64,000 bases of DNA from a virus: IMG/VR virus record IMGVR_UViG_3300046660_000716, positions 186,001 through 250,000 of that record, one strand, 5' to 3'. The notes under the pieces are model-generated. The model was not told the origin of the DNA. It searched no databases and saw nothing but the letters and a program-made list of their open reading frames with translations. Made by a program: the position numbers and the translations under genes. Positions 35,443-43,039 of this stretch are shown here, in pieces (positions within the stretch are counted from its first letter, which is position 1; every line of letters begins with the position of its first letter).

Positions 35443-36588
35443 CTAGTAGCCTTCCCCGGCGTAGAGCAGCTCCAGGGAGAGCCGGCCCTCGAAGAAGGTT
35501 GCGTTGGTCTTCTCGATCTCAGCCAGCCCGCTGCGGTTGATCAGCTGGGTGTCGATCTCGGACATCGCGCTGGATGGGATGGTCGAGGCGTAGTCCTGGT
35601 GAACCAGGAGCTTCCAGGCCAGCGCGGCGGCCTCGTTCTTGCCCTCGTCCAGCCCGCCCTCCTCGGACAGTGCGGCGAGATTGGGCGACCCGCCTGGCAT
35701 CCGGCCGAGCCCGACCTGCTTGGCGATGTGCTTGGCCGCCTTGGACATCCCGAACTTCGGGATGCCGGGAACGCCGAGGTCGTCCTCCCCGGCCATCGCC
35801 AGGGTGTAGAGGTAGTGGCCGGGCTCCAGCTGCGCGGCGACCTCCTCGCCGGTCTTGGTCTCGCGGAGTGCCTCGCTCATGATGGTGTCCCGCGTTATCA
35901 GCCGCGAGTGGTCGCCGGACGCGCGCAGGACGGCCCACTGGTAGCCCTCGTTGCCGCTGTTGCCCGGTCCCAGGGCGTACTGCAGGTCGGCCGCCCACGA
36001 GCTCAGGACGATCGCGCTGCCGTTCAGCCGCCCCTCGGAGGCCAGCGCCCAGGGCCACGGCTCGGGGTCCACGGCCCCGGTGTCGACGAGGTGGAGGTGC
36101 GGGATGAACTGGGCGACCTTCTTGGCCGTCTCCAGGTTGAAGTTCACGTAGTTGCGTATTACGTCGAATTCGGGGCCGGCGCCGCCGATGCGCTTGGCGT
36201 ACATGTTGGACTTGAAGTCCGGGTTGAGCGCGAGCTTCTCCTCGCACTTCTCGGACGAGTAGTACATGATCACGGTCGTGCGGCGGCCGTAGTGCTTGAA
36301 CGCGAAGTTCCGGTAGTGCCCGCCCACGTTGAGGAGCTCGGCCGCCAGCTGGCGGGGGTGGCGGTTGAACTCGCCGCGCGTCAGCTTGGCCACCGCGTGC
36401 TCGCTGAAGAGCTGGCGGAGGATGGTGTTCAGGTTGACGAAGAAGTACAGCTCGTTTTCGGGATTCTGCGCGCTGATGAACTCACCGAGGACGTCGTGGA
36501 GGATCTCGTACCTCGGGCGGCGGAGTCCGATGAGCGGCCCGAGAGCAGAATCGCTCTCGGGCACACCGTAATTGCGGCTCGATGACAT
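35443..36588 (-). CDS. Unknown protein (381 aa) with RBS in a hairpin
   Basis: Start placed at ATG 36588 (second Met) because AGGGA lies six bases upstream; ATG 36594 is too close to it. Mixed alpha/beta composition with 'YGRRTTVIMYYSSEKCEEK' and 'AKKVAQFIPHLHLVDTG'. No membrane span or targeting leader. A strong inverted repeat overlaps its ribosome binding site. Function unknown. Confidence 0.65.
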   Translation of the reverse strand: MSSSRNYGVPESDSALGPLIGLRRPRYEILHDVLGEFISAQNPENELYFFVNLNTILRQLFSEHAVAKLTRGEFNRHPRQLAAELLNVGGHYRNFAFKHYGRRTTVIMYYSSEKCEEKLALNPDFKSNMYAKRIGGAGPEFDVIRNYVNFNLETAKKVAQFIPHLHLVDTGAVDPEPWPWALASEGRLNGSAIVLSSWAADLQYALGPGNSGNEGYQWAVLRASGDHSRLITRDTIMSEALRETKTGEEVAAQLEPGHYLYTLAMAGEDDLGVPGIPKFGMSKAAKHIAKQVGLGRMPGGSPNLAALSEEGGLDEGKNEAAALAWKLLVHQDYASTIPSSAMSEIDTQLINRSGLAEIEKTNATFFEGRLSLELLYAGEGY

Positions 36589-36591
36589 TTT

Positions 36592-36624
36592 CATTCCCTG
36601 TATCTCGTTGATGACAGGGGAATG
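36592..36624 (-). promoter_or_regulatory. Inverted repeat sequestering RBS/start of the 35443 gene
   Basis: CATTCCCCTG and CAGGGAATG pair around a 14-base loop in the mRNA. The downstream arm contains the ribosome binding site and the first ATG, so the hairpin could block translation or bind a regulator. Confidence 0.5.
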
Positions 36625-36655
36625 TTAATGGTGCACGATTAGCGTTTCACTTCGC

Positions 36656-37042
36656 TTACTTGTCTTCGATCTTGATCGCATTGACGCGCGCTTCGAGTTT
36701 GTCCATCGCTTTGATGTACTCTTCGGTCGTGCCGTTGTTCTTCTTGATCAGGCGCCCGACGATCCCCAGCACGACCCACATCGGTCCGATCAAGAAGGCG
36801 GCCAGCTGACCCCCCGTCAGGGTCTTCGCTTGCTTCCTGAACTTGGCGATGTCGGCCAAAATACGATCCTTGTCCTTCTCGGTGCGGATCTTCTTGATCT
36901 CTGCCTCGATGTCGTCCGGCAGGCTGGTGTCCGAGCCGCTCAACCAGCGCGTCAGCCAGGATACCAGGCCGCCGGCCTCTTCCAGGTTTTCCATGTCGAT
37001 CGCGTCGGCGCCCTCGGTGAAGACGATGTTAGTATCCAGCAT
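36656..37042 (-). CDS. Paralog family member C with membrane insert (128 aa)
   Basis: AGGAG before ATG 37042. Leader ends 'AIDMENLEEAGGLVSWLTRW' (possible cleavage after residue 22). Shared middle 'LPDDIEAEIKKIRTEKDKD' and C-terminal block 'YIKAMDKLEARVNAIKIEDK' flank an insert with one likely membrane segment, 'AAFLIGPMWVVLGIVGRLI'. Opposite strand from members A and B. Confidence 0.75.
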   Translation of the reverse strand: MLDTNIVFTEGADAIDMENLEEAGGLVSWLTRWLSGSDTSLPDDIEAEIKKIRTEKDKDRILADIAKFRKQAKTLTGGQLAAFLIGPMWVVLGIVGRLIKKNNGTTEEYIKAMDKLEARVNAIKIEDK

Positions 37043-37084
37043 TGCGTGCTCCTGATTGTCGTGTTACGTGGTTGTTGGAATGGG

Positions 37085-37918
37085 TCAGGTGAAGAACACG
37101 TCGTCGCCCACGACGACGGCCTCCCCCAGGGCGCCCTTTGGAAGGATGGCCTTCCAGAACACGCCGCCGAAGGCATTGTTGAGCACGTGGATCAGGATGG
37201 CGATCACGTAGGTCGCGCGACCGGCCTCGTCCTTGCTTTCGCCGGACAGCACGCCCTTCTGGTAGCCCCACTTCTGGAGCGCGCCAAGGAACTGGTGAAA
37301 CACCGCCAGCGTGCCGCGGATGGCGACCGCGACGCCCAGCTTGATCCCGGCCTTCAGCATCATGCTGACGTAAGAGGTGAACTCGTACGTGTTGATGAGC
37401 ATGGTCAAGGAAGCCAAACCCTCGCCCTGCTTCAGCGCCTGGCGGCGGGCGCTCTCCTCGACGATCGGGGCCACGAAGACCGAAGTGACCATCATGGCTG
37501 CCTGCGGACCGAGAAACACGGAGAACAGTGTCATGGCGAACGTGTTGACGATCAGGATCAGGAGGAACAGCATCAGGCCAGCGCTGAACTCGTTGCCGTC
37601 CGAGATGCCGTTGTACATGGTCACGAAGGTCTTCACAAAGCTCTCGTGCATGATGCCGGCCACCTGCCCGATGTCCGCCTTCGGATCTGAAAGCAGGGGC
37701 GCGACGGTCGTCGCCAGGCCGGAGGCAGCCGCGCGGCACTTGGTCAGCATCTCCTCCACGTGAAAGCCGGCCGCCTTGAGCGCAGCTTTGGCTTCCTCCA
37801 TGCAGGAGTTCATGCTAGCCTCGGCCGCCTCCACGCCGGCCTTCGAGCTCACCATCTCCATAAGGAGGCCCACGTTGACGCCCTCGATCAGGGCGGCCTG
37901 TTCAGCGGTGATGATCAT
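37085..37918 (-). CDS. CPBP/CAAX-type intramembrane protease homolog, possibly head-packaged (277 aa)
   Basis: Several membrane spans. Motifs of the CPBP (ABI, CAAX) family are in order: 'APIVEESARRQAL' gives EExxxR (Glu154, Glu155, Arg159); 'AVFHQFLGAL' gives a His (208) in a predicted membrane helix; 'AILIHVLNNAFGG' gives HxxxN (His244, Asn248). These residues form the metal site of such proteases. The first 12 residues end in 'AALIEGVNVG', a possible L-I-E/G prohead cleavage site. Sits between tagged cassette genes. Membrane cleavage of host proteins at infection is inference. Confidence 0.65.
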   Translation of the reverse strand: MIITAEQAALIEGVNVGLLMEMVSSKAGVEAAEASMNSCMEEAKAALKAAGFHVEEMLTKCRAAASGLATTVAPLLSDPKADIGQVAGIMHESFVKTFVTMYNGISDGNEFSAGLMLFLLILIVNTFAMTLFSVFLGPQAAMMVTSVFVAPIVEESARRQALKQGEGLASLTMLINTYEFTSYVSMMLKAGIKLGVAVAIRGTLAVFHQFLGALQKWGYQKGVLSGESKDEAGRATYVIAILIHVLNNAFGGVFWKAILPKGALGEAVVVGDDVFFT

Positions 37919-37921
37919 GGG

Positions 37922-39364
37922 CTAGTACTCCGCTTCCGAGGTGGCGGCCTTGTCGAGCAGGTCCCGGACCTTGGCCTTCAGCTGGTCGACGTTCTGGTTG
38001 TACTCGTCGTTGTCCCACTTCTTCGACAGCACCTTGTCGCGCAGGGCCGCCAGCTCGCGGATGGCCTCGCCGGTGCGCACGCTCATCTCCTTCGCGGCGT
38101 CGTCGCTGCCGGTGGCGCGCTGGAACCACGCCGCGCTGTCGTGGACGAACGCCTGGAACTTCGACGGACTGTGGCGGATCTGGACGAGACGCTCCAGCAA
38201 GCGCACGATCTTGGTGATGACCAGGCGCTGCTGCTCGGGGGTGGAGATGTCCTTGGCCTCGGCGGCCAGCTCCTTGATCTCCTTCTCCATGTTGCCGGTC
38301 GCCAGGTTCTTGACGAAGGAACCCAGACCCTCGTGCAGGTACTCCTTCGACTCGCTGTAGGCGATGCGGAGCGCGTCGGGGTTCACCTCGCGGGCCTCGA
38401 CATCGATGCCCTTGTCCGACACGGCCCGCAGGCAGGTCATCATGAACACGGACACGTCCTGGTAGCCTGCTACGGTGCCGCGCACAAGCGCGTTGTGGAA
38501 CTGCACCACGTCGTTGCCCGCACCGCGCAGCTTGTCGACGACGCTCTGCGGGTTGCTGAAGCGCTGGCGGTTGGACTTCAGGCGCGACTTGAGCTCCATG
38601 AACATGCCGGCGATCTTCTCGCCCGGCTGACCCTTCTGCAGCTCGTCCATGTCCTTGGTGATCATGGCGATCTTCAGCACGGCGGACTGGTAGGCTGCCG
38701 AGGTGATCTTCTGCTCGGCTGTCTGCCCCAGGTACCAGTACTCCTTGCCTTTCTCGTTCAGGGTGTCTGAGTCGTAGCCGCCCTTGTTCGCGGTGCGGTT
38801 CATGATCTCGCGCACGGTCTTCTGGAAACTGACGATGGGGTGGCCGAAGCTCATGAAGGCGGTCTCTGCCTTCCAGAGGGTCACGAACGCTTCCTCGTAG
38901 TCCTTGACCGCCGCACCCGCCATTGTGGCGCCGCACATGACGTGCACGTCAAACGCGCGGTGGTCGGTCGGATGCACGAAGCCGGGCTTGCGCAGCAGCT
39001 GGCCGCACGTCATGCCAGGCTCCTCGGAGCGGTCCACTGCGGCCGCGCCCAGTCCGTCGGCGGCGCGGTGGAACATCGAGCGGTCCACACCCTGGGCCTC
39101 GGCCGCCGGGATCTTGGAGTTGTACTTGCCGCGCAGCATGTCCCAGGCGCGGCGCAGGAAGGCCACGACCTTGCGGACGAACTCCTTCAGCCACTGGATG
39201 ATGTGGTCGATGAGCTCGCCGATGGCGAACTCGTTCAGCACGGTGTTCTCGGTCAGGCGGCTGAAGAGGTCGTCGTACTCGCGGCGGGCGGACTCGCAGA
39301 TGGCGTCGATGCCGGCCAGGATCTCGGAGTCGTTCTCGCTCAGCTGGGTGAGGGTCAGGATCAT
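37922..39364 (-). CDS. Helical protein with amphipathic helix and leader-like N-terminus (480 aa)
   Basis: Leader contains 'AGIDAICESARREYDD' (possible I-C-E/S cut after residue 24) and further L-S-E, L-T-E and I-G-E sites. Residues 47-80 form an amphipathic, Trp/Phe-rich basic helix, 'IIQWLKEFVRKVVAFLRRAW'. The rest is long charged helix. Three bases separate it from the protease-like gene downstream. Architecture resembles the 33027 and 40548 proteins. Inferred internal head protein. Confidence 0.7.
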   Translation of the reverse strand: MILTLTQLSENDSEILAGIDAICESARREYDDLFSRLTENTVLNEFAIGELIDHIIQWLKEFVRKVVAFLRRAWDMLRGKYNSKIPAAEAQGVDRSMFHRAADGLGAAAVDRSEEPGMTCGQLLRKPGFVHPTDHRAFDVHVMCGATMAGAAVKDYEEAFVTLWKAETAFMSFGHPIVSFQKTVREIMNRTANKGGYDSDTLNEKGKEYWYLGQTAEQKITSAAYQSAVLKIAMITKDMDELQKGQPGEKIAGMFMELKSRLKSNRQRFSNPQSVVDKLRGAGNDVVQFHNALVRGTVAGYQDVSVFMMTCLRAVSDKGIDVEAREVNPDALRIAYSESKEYLHEGLGSFVKNLATGNMEKEIKELAAEAKDISTPEQQRLVITKIVRLLERLVQIRHSPSKFQAFVHDSAAWFQRATGSDDAAKEMSVRTGEAIRELAALRDKVLSKKWDNDEYNQNVDQLKAKVRDLLDKAATSEAEY

Positions 39365-39388
39365 GTCGATCTTTCTTGTTGGTTTACG

Positions 39389-39949
39389 TTAGAGGCCGAG
39401 CGCGACCTCGTCGTCCGTGGCCTCCGCGATGGCGCGCTGCTTCACGCTGCCGATCTTGGTCACCAGGTAGTCATGCAGGCGGCCGGACGCCACGAGCTTG
39501 GCCCTGCGGCGCTTGCAGACGCCCTGCGGCGTGGCCATGGCCGGCACGGTGAACGCGCGGCGCAGACCGGCGATGACGCACGCCTGCTCGACGAATTCGG
39601 AGCAGAAGCGAGCCTCGTCGGACTGGATCGGCATGCCCAGGGCGATGCCGATGGTGCCGCGGTAGGAGAAGCGGAAGCCGGACTTGGACATCTCCGTCAC
39701 GAACTTGCGAGCCGAGGCGAGACCGGCCGGCTCGACTTCGACCTCATAGAGCTCGAACTCGGTCCAGGATGGCCACTCTTCCTTGGTCTCGCGGACGAAG
39801 CCGTCCTTGCCCATGTTGAACGAGTAGCACTCGGCCAGGCCGGGGTCGAACGAGATCGAGGCGTGGTTGAATCGCTCGCCGGTGATGGCGGTGATGATGT
39901 GCGAGACGGGCTTCTTCGTGTTGGTGGCGAGGAGGTAGATGCTCGCCAT
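39389..39949 (-). CDS. YiiX/NlpC-P60-like (permuted papain fold) hydrolase with C-terminal tag (186 aa)
   Basis: Residue pattern of circularly permuted NlpC/P60 enzymes: His29 in 'FNHASISFD', then aromatic strands 'ECYSF' and 'FELYEVEVEPAG', and Cys116 in 'ARFCSEFVEQACVIAG', where YiiX-type proteins have a catalytic 'CSExV'. Such enzymes cut amide or ester bonds in peptidoglycan peptides, lipids or proteins. The C-terminus 'AIAEATDDEVALGL' has an I-A-E/A cleavage-like site and the ELGL-type tag also seen at 41275 and 59515. Suggests packaging in the head via a C-terminal signal. Confidence 0.65.
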   Translation of the reverse strand: MASIYLLATNTKKPVSHIITAITGERFNHASISFDPGLAECYSFNMGKDGFVRETKEEWPSWTEFELYEVEVEPAGLASARKFVTEMSKSGFRFSYRGTIGIALGMPIQSDEARFCSEFVEQACVIAGLRRAFTVPAMATPQGVCKRRRAKLVASGRLHDYLVTKIGSVKQRAIAEATDDEVALGL

Positions 39950-39952
39950 GGC

Positions 39953-40537
39953 TCACTCCACCTTCATCGCTGCCACGTCGTCGCGCACAAGCTGCAGGGC
40001 GGCCACGTACTTGTCGAGCGAGCCCGAGTAGCGGTTGACCGTCTTCAGCGTGATGGCGATGATGCCCAGCGAGATGGCGCCGATCGTCAGGCCCTGGACG
40101 GTGCCGTTCACGATCGTGCCGAACTGGGACGCCTTGTTGGCGGCGTCGGCCAGCTTCTGCTTGGTCTTGCGGAAGAAGATGTCCTTGACGACGGGCGCAT
40201 GCATGCCGGAGGCGGACACCGCTCCGGCCGCCGCGCCGAGGATCGCTCCGGCCGCGCCGCCGACGGTGCCGATCCCCAGCGAGTTGAGCGCGTCGCCGAG
40301 CAGGCCGTTCTTCTCGGCCATGCGCGCCTCATCGAGGAAGTCGTCAATCTCGTCCAGCGCGCGGCGCTTGTCGTCCTTGGTCTTGATCCGCGCCATCTGC
40401 TCGCGGAGCTCGTTCACCAGCGCGTTGTCGACGTTGCTGAAGGCGCGCTTGATCCAGGAGATCACGCCGCCGGCCTCTTCGAGCGGCACCAGGCCCATCT
40501 CGATGCAGGCGTCCTCTTCCAGGATTTCGTTTGCCAT
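39953..40537 (-). CDS. Paralog family member D with glycine-zipper and membrane insert (194 aa)
   Basis: Leader 'CIEMGLVPLEEAGGVISWIK' is almost identical to member A. Shared middle 'LVNELREQMARIKTKDDKR' and end 'YVAALQLVRDDVAAMKVE'. The insert of about 110 residues has a Gly/Ala-rich zipper, 'GGAAGAILGAAAGAVSASG', and a membrane-like span, 'LTIGAISLGIIAITL'. Overlaps neither neighbour but is separated from both by ten bases or fewer. Confidence 0.75.
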   Translation of the reverse strand: MANEILEEDACIEMGLVPLEEAGGVISWIKRAFSNVDNALVNELREQMARIKTKDDKRRALDEIDDFLDEARMAEKNGLLGDALNSLGIGTVGGAAGAILGAAAGAVSASGMHAPVVKDIFFRKTKQKLADAANKASQFGTIVNGTVQGLTIGAISLGIIAITLKTVNRYSGSLDKYVAALQLVRDDVAAMKVE

Positions 40538-40547
40538 GTGCTGCTCC

Positions 40548-41252
40548 TTATTCGGTCGCGTTGGCGAGGTTGTCGTCCGCCTGCATGGCGGCGGCCAGGA
40601 TCCCGCGGTACGCCTGCATCGCGGTGCTGATGAGGCTAAGGTACGTGCGCTCCACGTCGCTGTAAACGCTCGGTACGGCAGCGCGCAGGTTGGACTTCTC
40701 GACGAAGCCGGTCGTCTGATCGACTATCGCCTCGATCTTCTCCCATCCGTCGTGCGCCTTGTCCAGCACGTTCCCCAGCCGATGCCTGTAGCTGGCGCGC
40801 CCCGTCGGCGTGACGATCGTGGTCGGGATCGGGCGCGCGAAGCGCTCGATCGACAGCGTGATCTCCGTGCGGGCGCGTGCGAGGCCCGCCACGTCGCGAT
40901 TCACCAGCTGCGAGGTGGCCTGGACGGCCCATTTCTGAATTGCCTCGAACACGCGCACCAGGTTGGTGACGTTGTCCGACATCACGACCGGATCCGGCAT
41001 GCGTGCTTCGCCGGGGGCGGTGGCATCCTTCTCGGCCGCGGCTGCCTCATCGGGCGCAGCGCGCTTGCGGCGCATGATCATGTCGACGATGCGCTTCATG
41101 AAGTTGACGATGCTCCGCCAGACGGCGTGGATCATGTCGCCGGCCGAGCTGGCTTGGGCTTCGACCAGCGCGACGTTGAAGTCGTCGAGCAGGGAGGACA
41201 GCGTGTCCTGCTCGTACAGGCCGAGCTCCATGTAGGTTTCTTGGATCAGCAT
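40548..41252 (-). CDS. Tagged helical protein with amphipathic segment (234 aa)
   Basis: N-terminus 'ETYMELGLYEQ' carries the ELGL-type tag and 'NVALVEAQASSAGD' a possible L-V-E/A cut after residue 31. Next comes an amphipathic basic helix, 'VWRSIVNFMKRIVDMIMRRK', then a disordered Ala/Glu linker and a helical domain. Fits the same plan as the 33027 and 37922 proteins. Inferred internal head protein. Confidence 0.7.
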   Translation of the reverse strand: MLIQETYMELGLYEQDTLSSLLDDFNVALVEAQASSAGDMIHAVWRSIVNFMKRIVDMIMRRKRAAPDEAAAAEKDATAPGEARMPDPVVMSDNVTNLVRVFEAIQKWAVQATSQLVNRDVAGLARARTEITLSIERFARPIPTTIVTPTGRASYRHRLGNVLDKAHDGWEKIEAIVDQTTGFVEKSNLRAAVPSVYSDVERTYLSLISTAMQAYRGILAAAMQADDNLANATE

Positions 41253-41274
41253 TTGGCGCTTTCTTGATTTGTGA

Positions 41275-41733
41275 TTAGAGCCCGAGCTCGATCTCCGCGG
41301 CCTCGTAGACCTGGATCTGGGCCGGGTAGACGGCGACGAGCTTGCCGCCCTTCTGCGACTCGGTCTTGGCCGGCGCGTCGCCGCGCGGCTTGGTCTCCGG
41401 GTCGGTGATGGATGTCTCAGGGCGGCGATCGATCTGCACGTCCATGTTGCCGCCGGAGAGGGTCTGCTGCGTGACCTGCGTGGCGCCGTCGCCGCCGGCG
41501 TCCGTCACGAGCAGGGTGATGTGGCTGGCCTCGTGCACGACCTTCGCCGTGGCGTCGGCATCGGCGTTCTTGGCGTGCTTGCCGAAGATGACCCACGCCT
41601 TCGCGTACAGGATGCGCGCCCAGTTCTGGCCGTAGCGCTTCTTGAACTCCGGCTTGTTCTTGAGGATCCATTCCTCAGCTCCCGGTGCGTCCGGCGCGGC
41701 CTCCAGCAACTGCTGGATGTTAGCGGCGATCAT
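41275..41733 (-). CDS. Doubly tagged small protein (152 aa)
   Basis: N-terminus 'NIQQLLEAAPDAPG' offers an L-L-E/A cut after residue 11; the C-terminus 'QVYEAAEIELGL' repeats the tag at the other end. The middle has a basic aromatic segment, 'WARILYAKAWVIFGKHAK', and a hydrophilic Thr/Asp/Pro-rich linker. ATG overlaps the upstream stop (ATGA). No family recognised. Confidence 0.7.
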   Translation of the reverse strand: MIAANIQQLLEAAPDAPGAEEWILKNKPEFKKRYGQNWARILYAKAWVIFGKHAKNADADATAKVVHEASHITLLVTDAGGDGATQVTQQTLSGGNMDVQIDRRPETSITDPETKPRGDAPAKTESQKGGKLVAVYPAQIQVYEAAEIELGL

Positions 41734-42014
41734 GACGTCGAGCTGATGAACTCGAGCTTCTCGGCCGGGATGGCCTCCGGCTCGGGGTAGAACTTCGTCG
41801 CGGCGCGGTGCGTGTAGGCGGCGTAGCCGACCTTCTCACCCTTCTTGTCCTCGAAGTACATGACGGTGCAGTCCAGTTTGGCCTGCGGCACCTTGAGGCG
41901 GCCGGACTCCTCGCGGGTCAGGCTGCGCCGCTTGTACTTGTCCCACCAGGCCGCTTCGGTGAGGGATTCCAGGTCGGCCTCGATGGCTGACTCGACCAGC
42001 AGTTCGTTGTCCAT
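41730..42014 (-). CDS. Small tagged protein (94 aa)
   Basis: Leader 'LLVESAIEADLESLTEAAWW' includes L-V-E/S and L-T-E/A sites, the latter after residue 20, like the paralog leaders. The mature part is a small basic/aromatic domain. Translationally coupled with the 41275 gene. Function unknown. Confidence 0.7.
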   Translation of the reverse strand: MDNELLVESAIEADLESLTEAAWWDKYKRRSLTREESGRLKVPQAKLDCTVMYFEDKKGEKVGYAAYTHRAATKFYPEPEAIPAEKLEFISSTS

Positions 42015-42015
42015 C

Positions 42016-42789
42016 TCAGTGCCTCCGTTTCGATTCGGTTATGTCCTGCTGTTCCAGTTGGAGCTTGATCTGGGCCAGCTTGTCCATGAGGTCGCCGTAG
42101 TCGCGGTCCTCGGTCTTGACGTACGCGTAGCCCGACGTCTCCAGCACGGCGTCCTTCGCGTGCTCGATTGCGATGTCCCGGCTCCTGTACCCTGGGTGGA
42201 GCTCGCCCTTGACCTCGATGATGAGGTTCAGGGATTCCAGGTAGCAGTCCGGGATGTAGAATCGCGTGCGGCCGTTGTCGTCCTGGTACTGGAAGTTCTG
42301 CGGGGCCGGGCAGTGGACGTCCTGGCCCGGCCATCCCAGCGCCTCGTCGAGGAACTTGAGCAGCGCGAGCTCCTCCTGGCCGGTGTAGGTTTTCTCCGTG
42401 CCGTCCGCGAACGAGTACTTGCCCGAGATCGAGCGGCTCGCCAGCATGATGCGCTGCTGGTCCGGGTCGTCGAGCAGGTGGTCCTTGCCGTGTACGCGGC
42501 GCATGCGGTCCAGGAACATCTGCCTGTACTGCTGGCGCTCCTGCTCGCTGGCGAAGCGCTCGTACCGCCCGGCTTTCTCGTTCCAGTCGGTGTCGCGGCC
42601 GCTCATGACGCTCTTGCCCTTCTTCGTGCCGAGCGGCAGTCTGTTCCTCGCATTGAACATGAGCTGGCGGGCGCTCACGCCGAACTTGTCCAGGTCCGCC
42701 GCGTTGTCCCGCTCGATGGCGGTCTCGCATGCCGACGCGCCCATGTACCGGGCGCCGGACAGAGGGTTCTTGTAAGCTCCTCCTGCCAT
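42016..42789 (-). CDS. PD-(D/E)XK-type nuclease-like protein (257 aa)
   Basis: ATG 42789 chosen because GGAGA lies seven bases upstream. The C-terminal domain has 'RFYIPDCYLESLNLIIEVKG', matching PD-x(n)-E-x-K of restriction-like nucleases (Asp, Glu and Lys all present), followed by a helix and a strand with 'SGYAYVKTEDRDYGDLM'. The N-terminal half is basic and helical. It heads the long minus-strand operon that holds most cassette genes. DNA target unknown. Confidence 0.65.
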   Translation of the reverse strand: MAGGAYKNPLSGARYMGASACETAIERDNAADLDKFGVSARQLMFNARNRLPLGTKKGKSVMSGRDTDWNEKAGRYERFASEQERQQYRQMFLDRMRRVHGKDHLLDDPDQQRIMLASRSISGKYSFADGTEKTYTGQEELALLKFLDEALGWPGQDVHCPAPQNFQYQDDNGRTRFYIPDCYLESLNLIIEVKGELHPGYRSRDIAIEHAKDAVLETSGYAYVKTEDRDYGDLMDKLAQIKLQLEQQDITESKRRH

Positions 42790-42903
42790 GTCGTTCTCCA
42801 TTCGGTGTTGTGTCAAGGTTTTGTTCCCTTCCATCCACTAGGCTGAGCGGTGCCTCGCGGCCAGAGCGCAGGGGTGAACAGCAGGGTGTGACATCGGAGA
42901 AGT

Positions 42904-42940
42904 AAAGGCCCCTCTACTCTAAAGAGTAGAGGGGACCTTT
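42904..42940. repeat. Long perfect palindrome in divergent intergenic region
   Basis: AAAGG...CCTTT outer pairs and a twelve-base CCCCTCTACTCT / AGAGTAGAGGGG stem, very tight loop. Lies between divergent starts at 42789 (minus) and 43040 (plus), so it is not placed as a terminator for either. Could be an operator or the end of an unseen transcript. Confidence 0.5.
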
Positions 42941-42974
42941 AAATTCATCTCGGAGTGTCGTCGAACACACCACT

Positions 42975-43021
42975 AGCTGGGCGGCAACCCGCCGTAGCGT
43001 CCCGTTGGGGGACGCCCGGCT
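42975..43021 (+). promoter_or_regulatory. Structured leader before gp25-like gene
   Basis: A nine-base-pair stem (one wobble) joins 42975-42983 to 43013-43021 and encloses smaller GC stems. It ends about nine bases before the ribosome binding site of the 43040 gene. An RNA-level control element is possible; the 250-base gap contains no gene I can support. Confidence 0.4.
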
Positions 43022-43039
43022 ATCACCAGGAGCAACACC

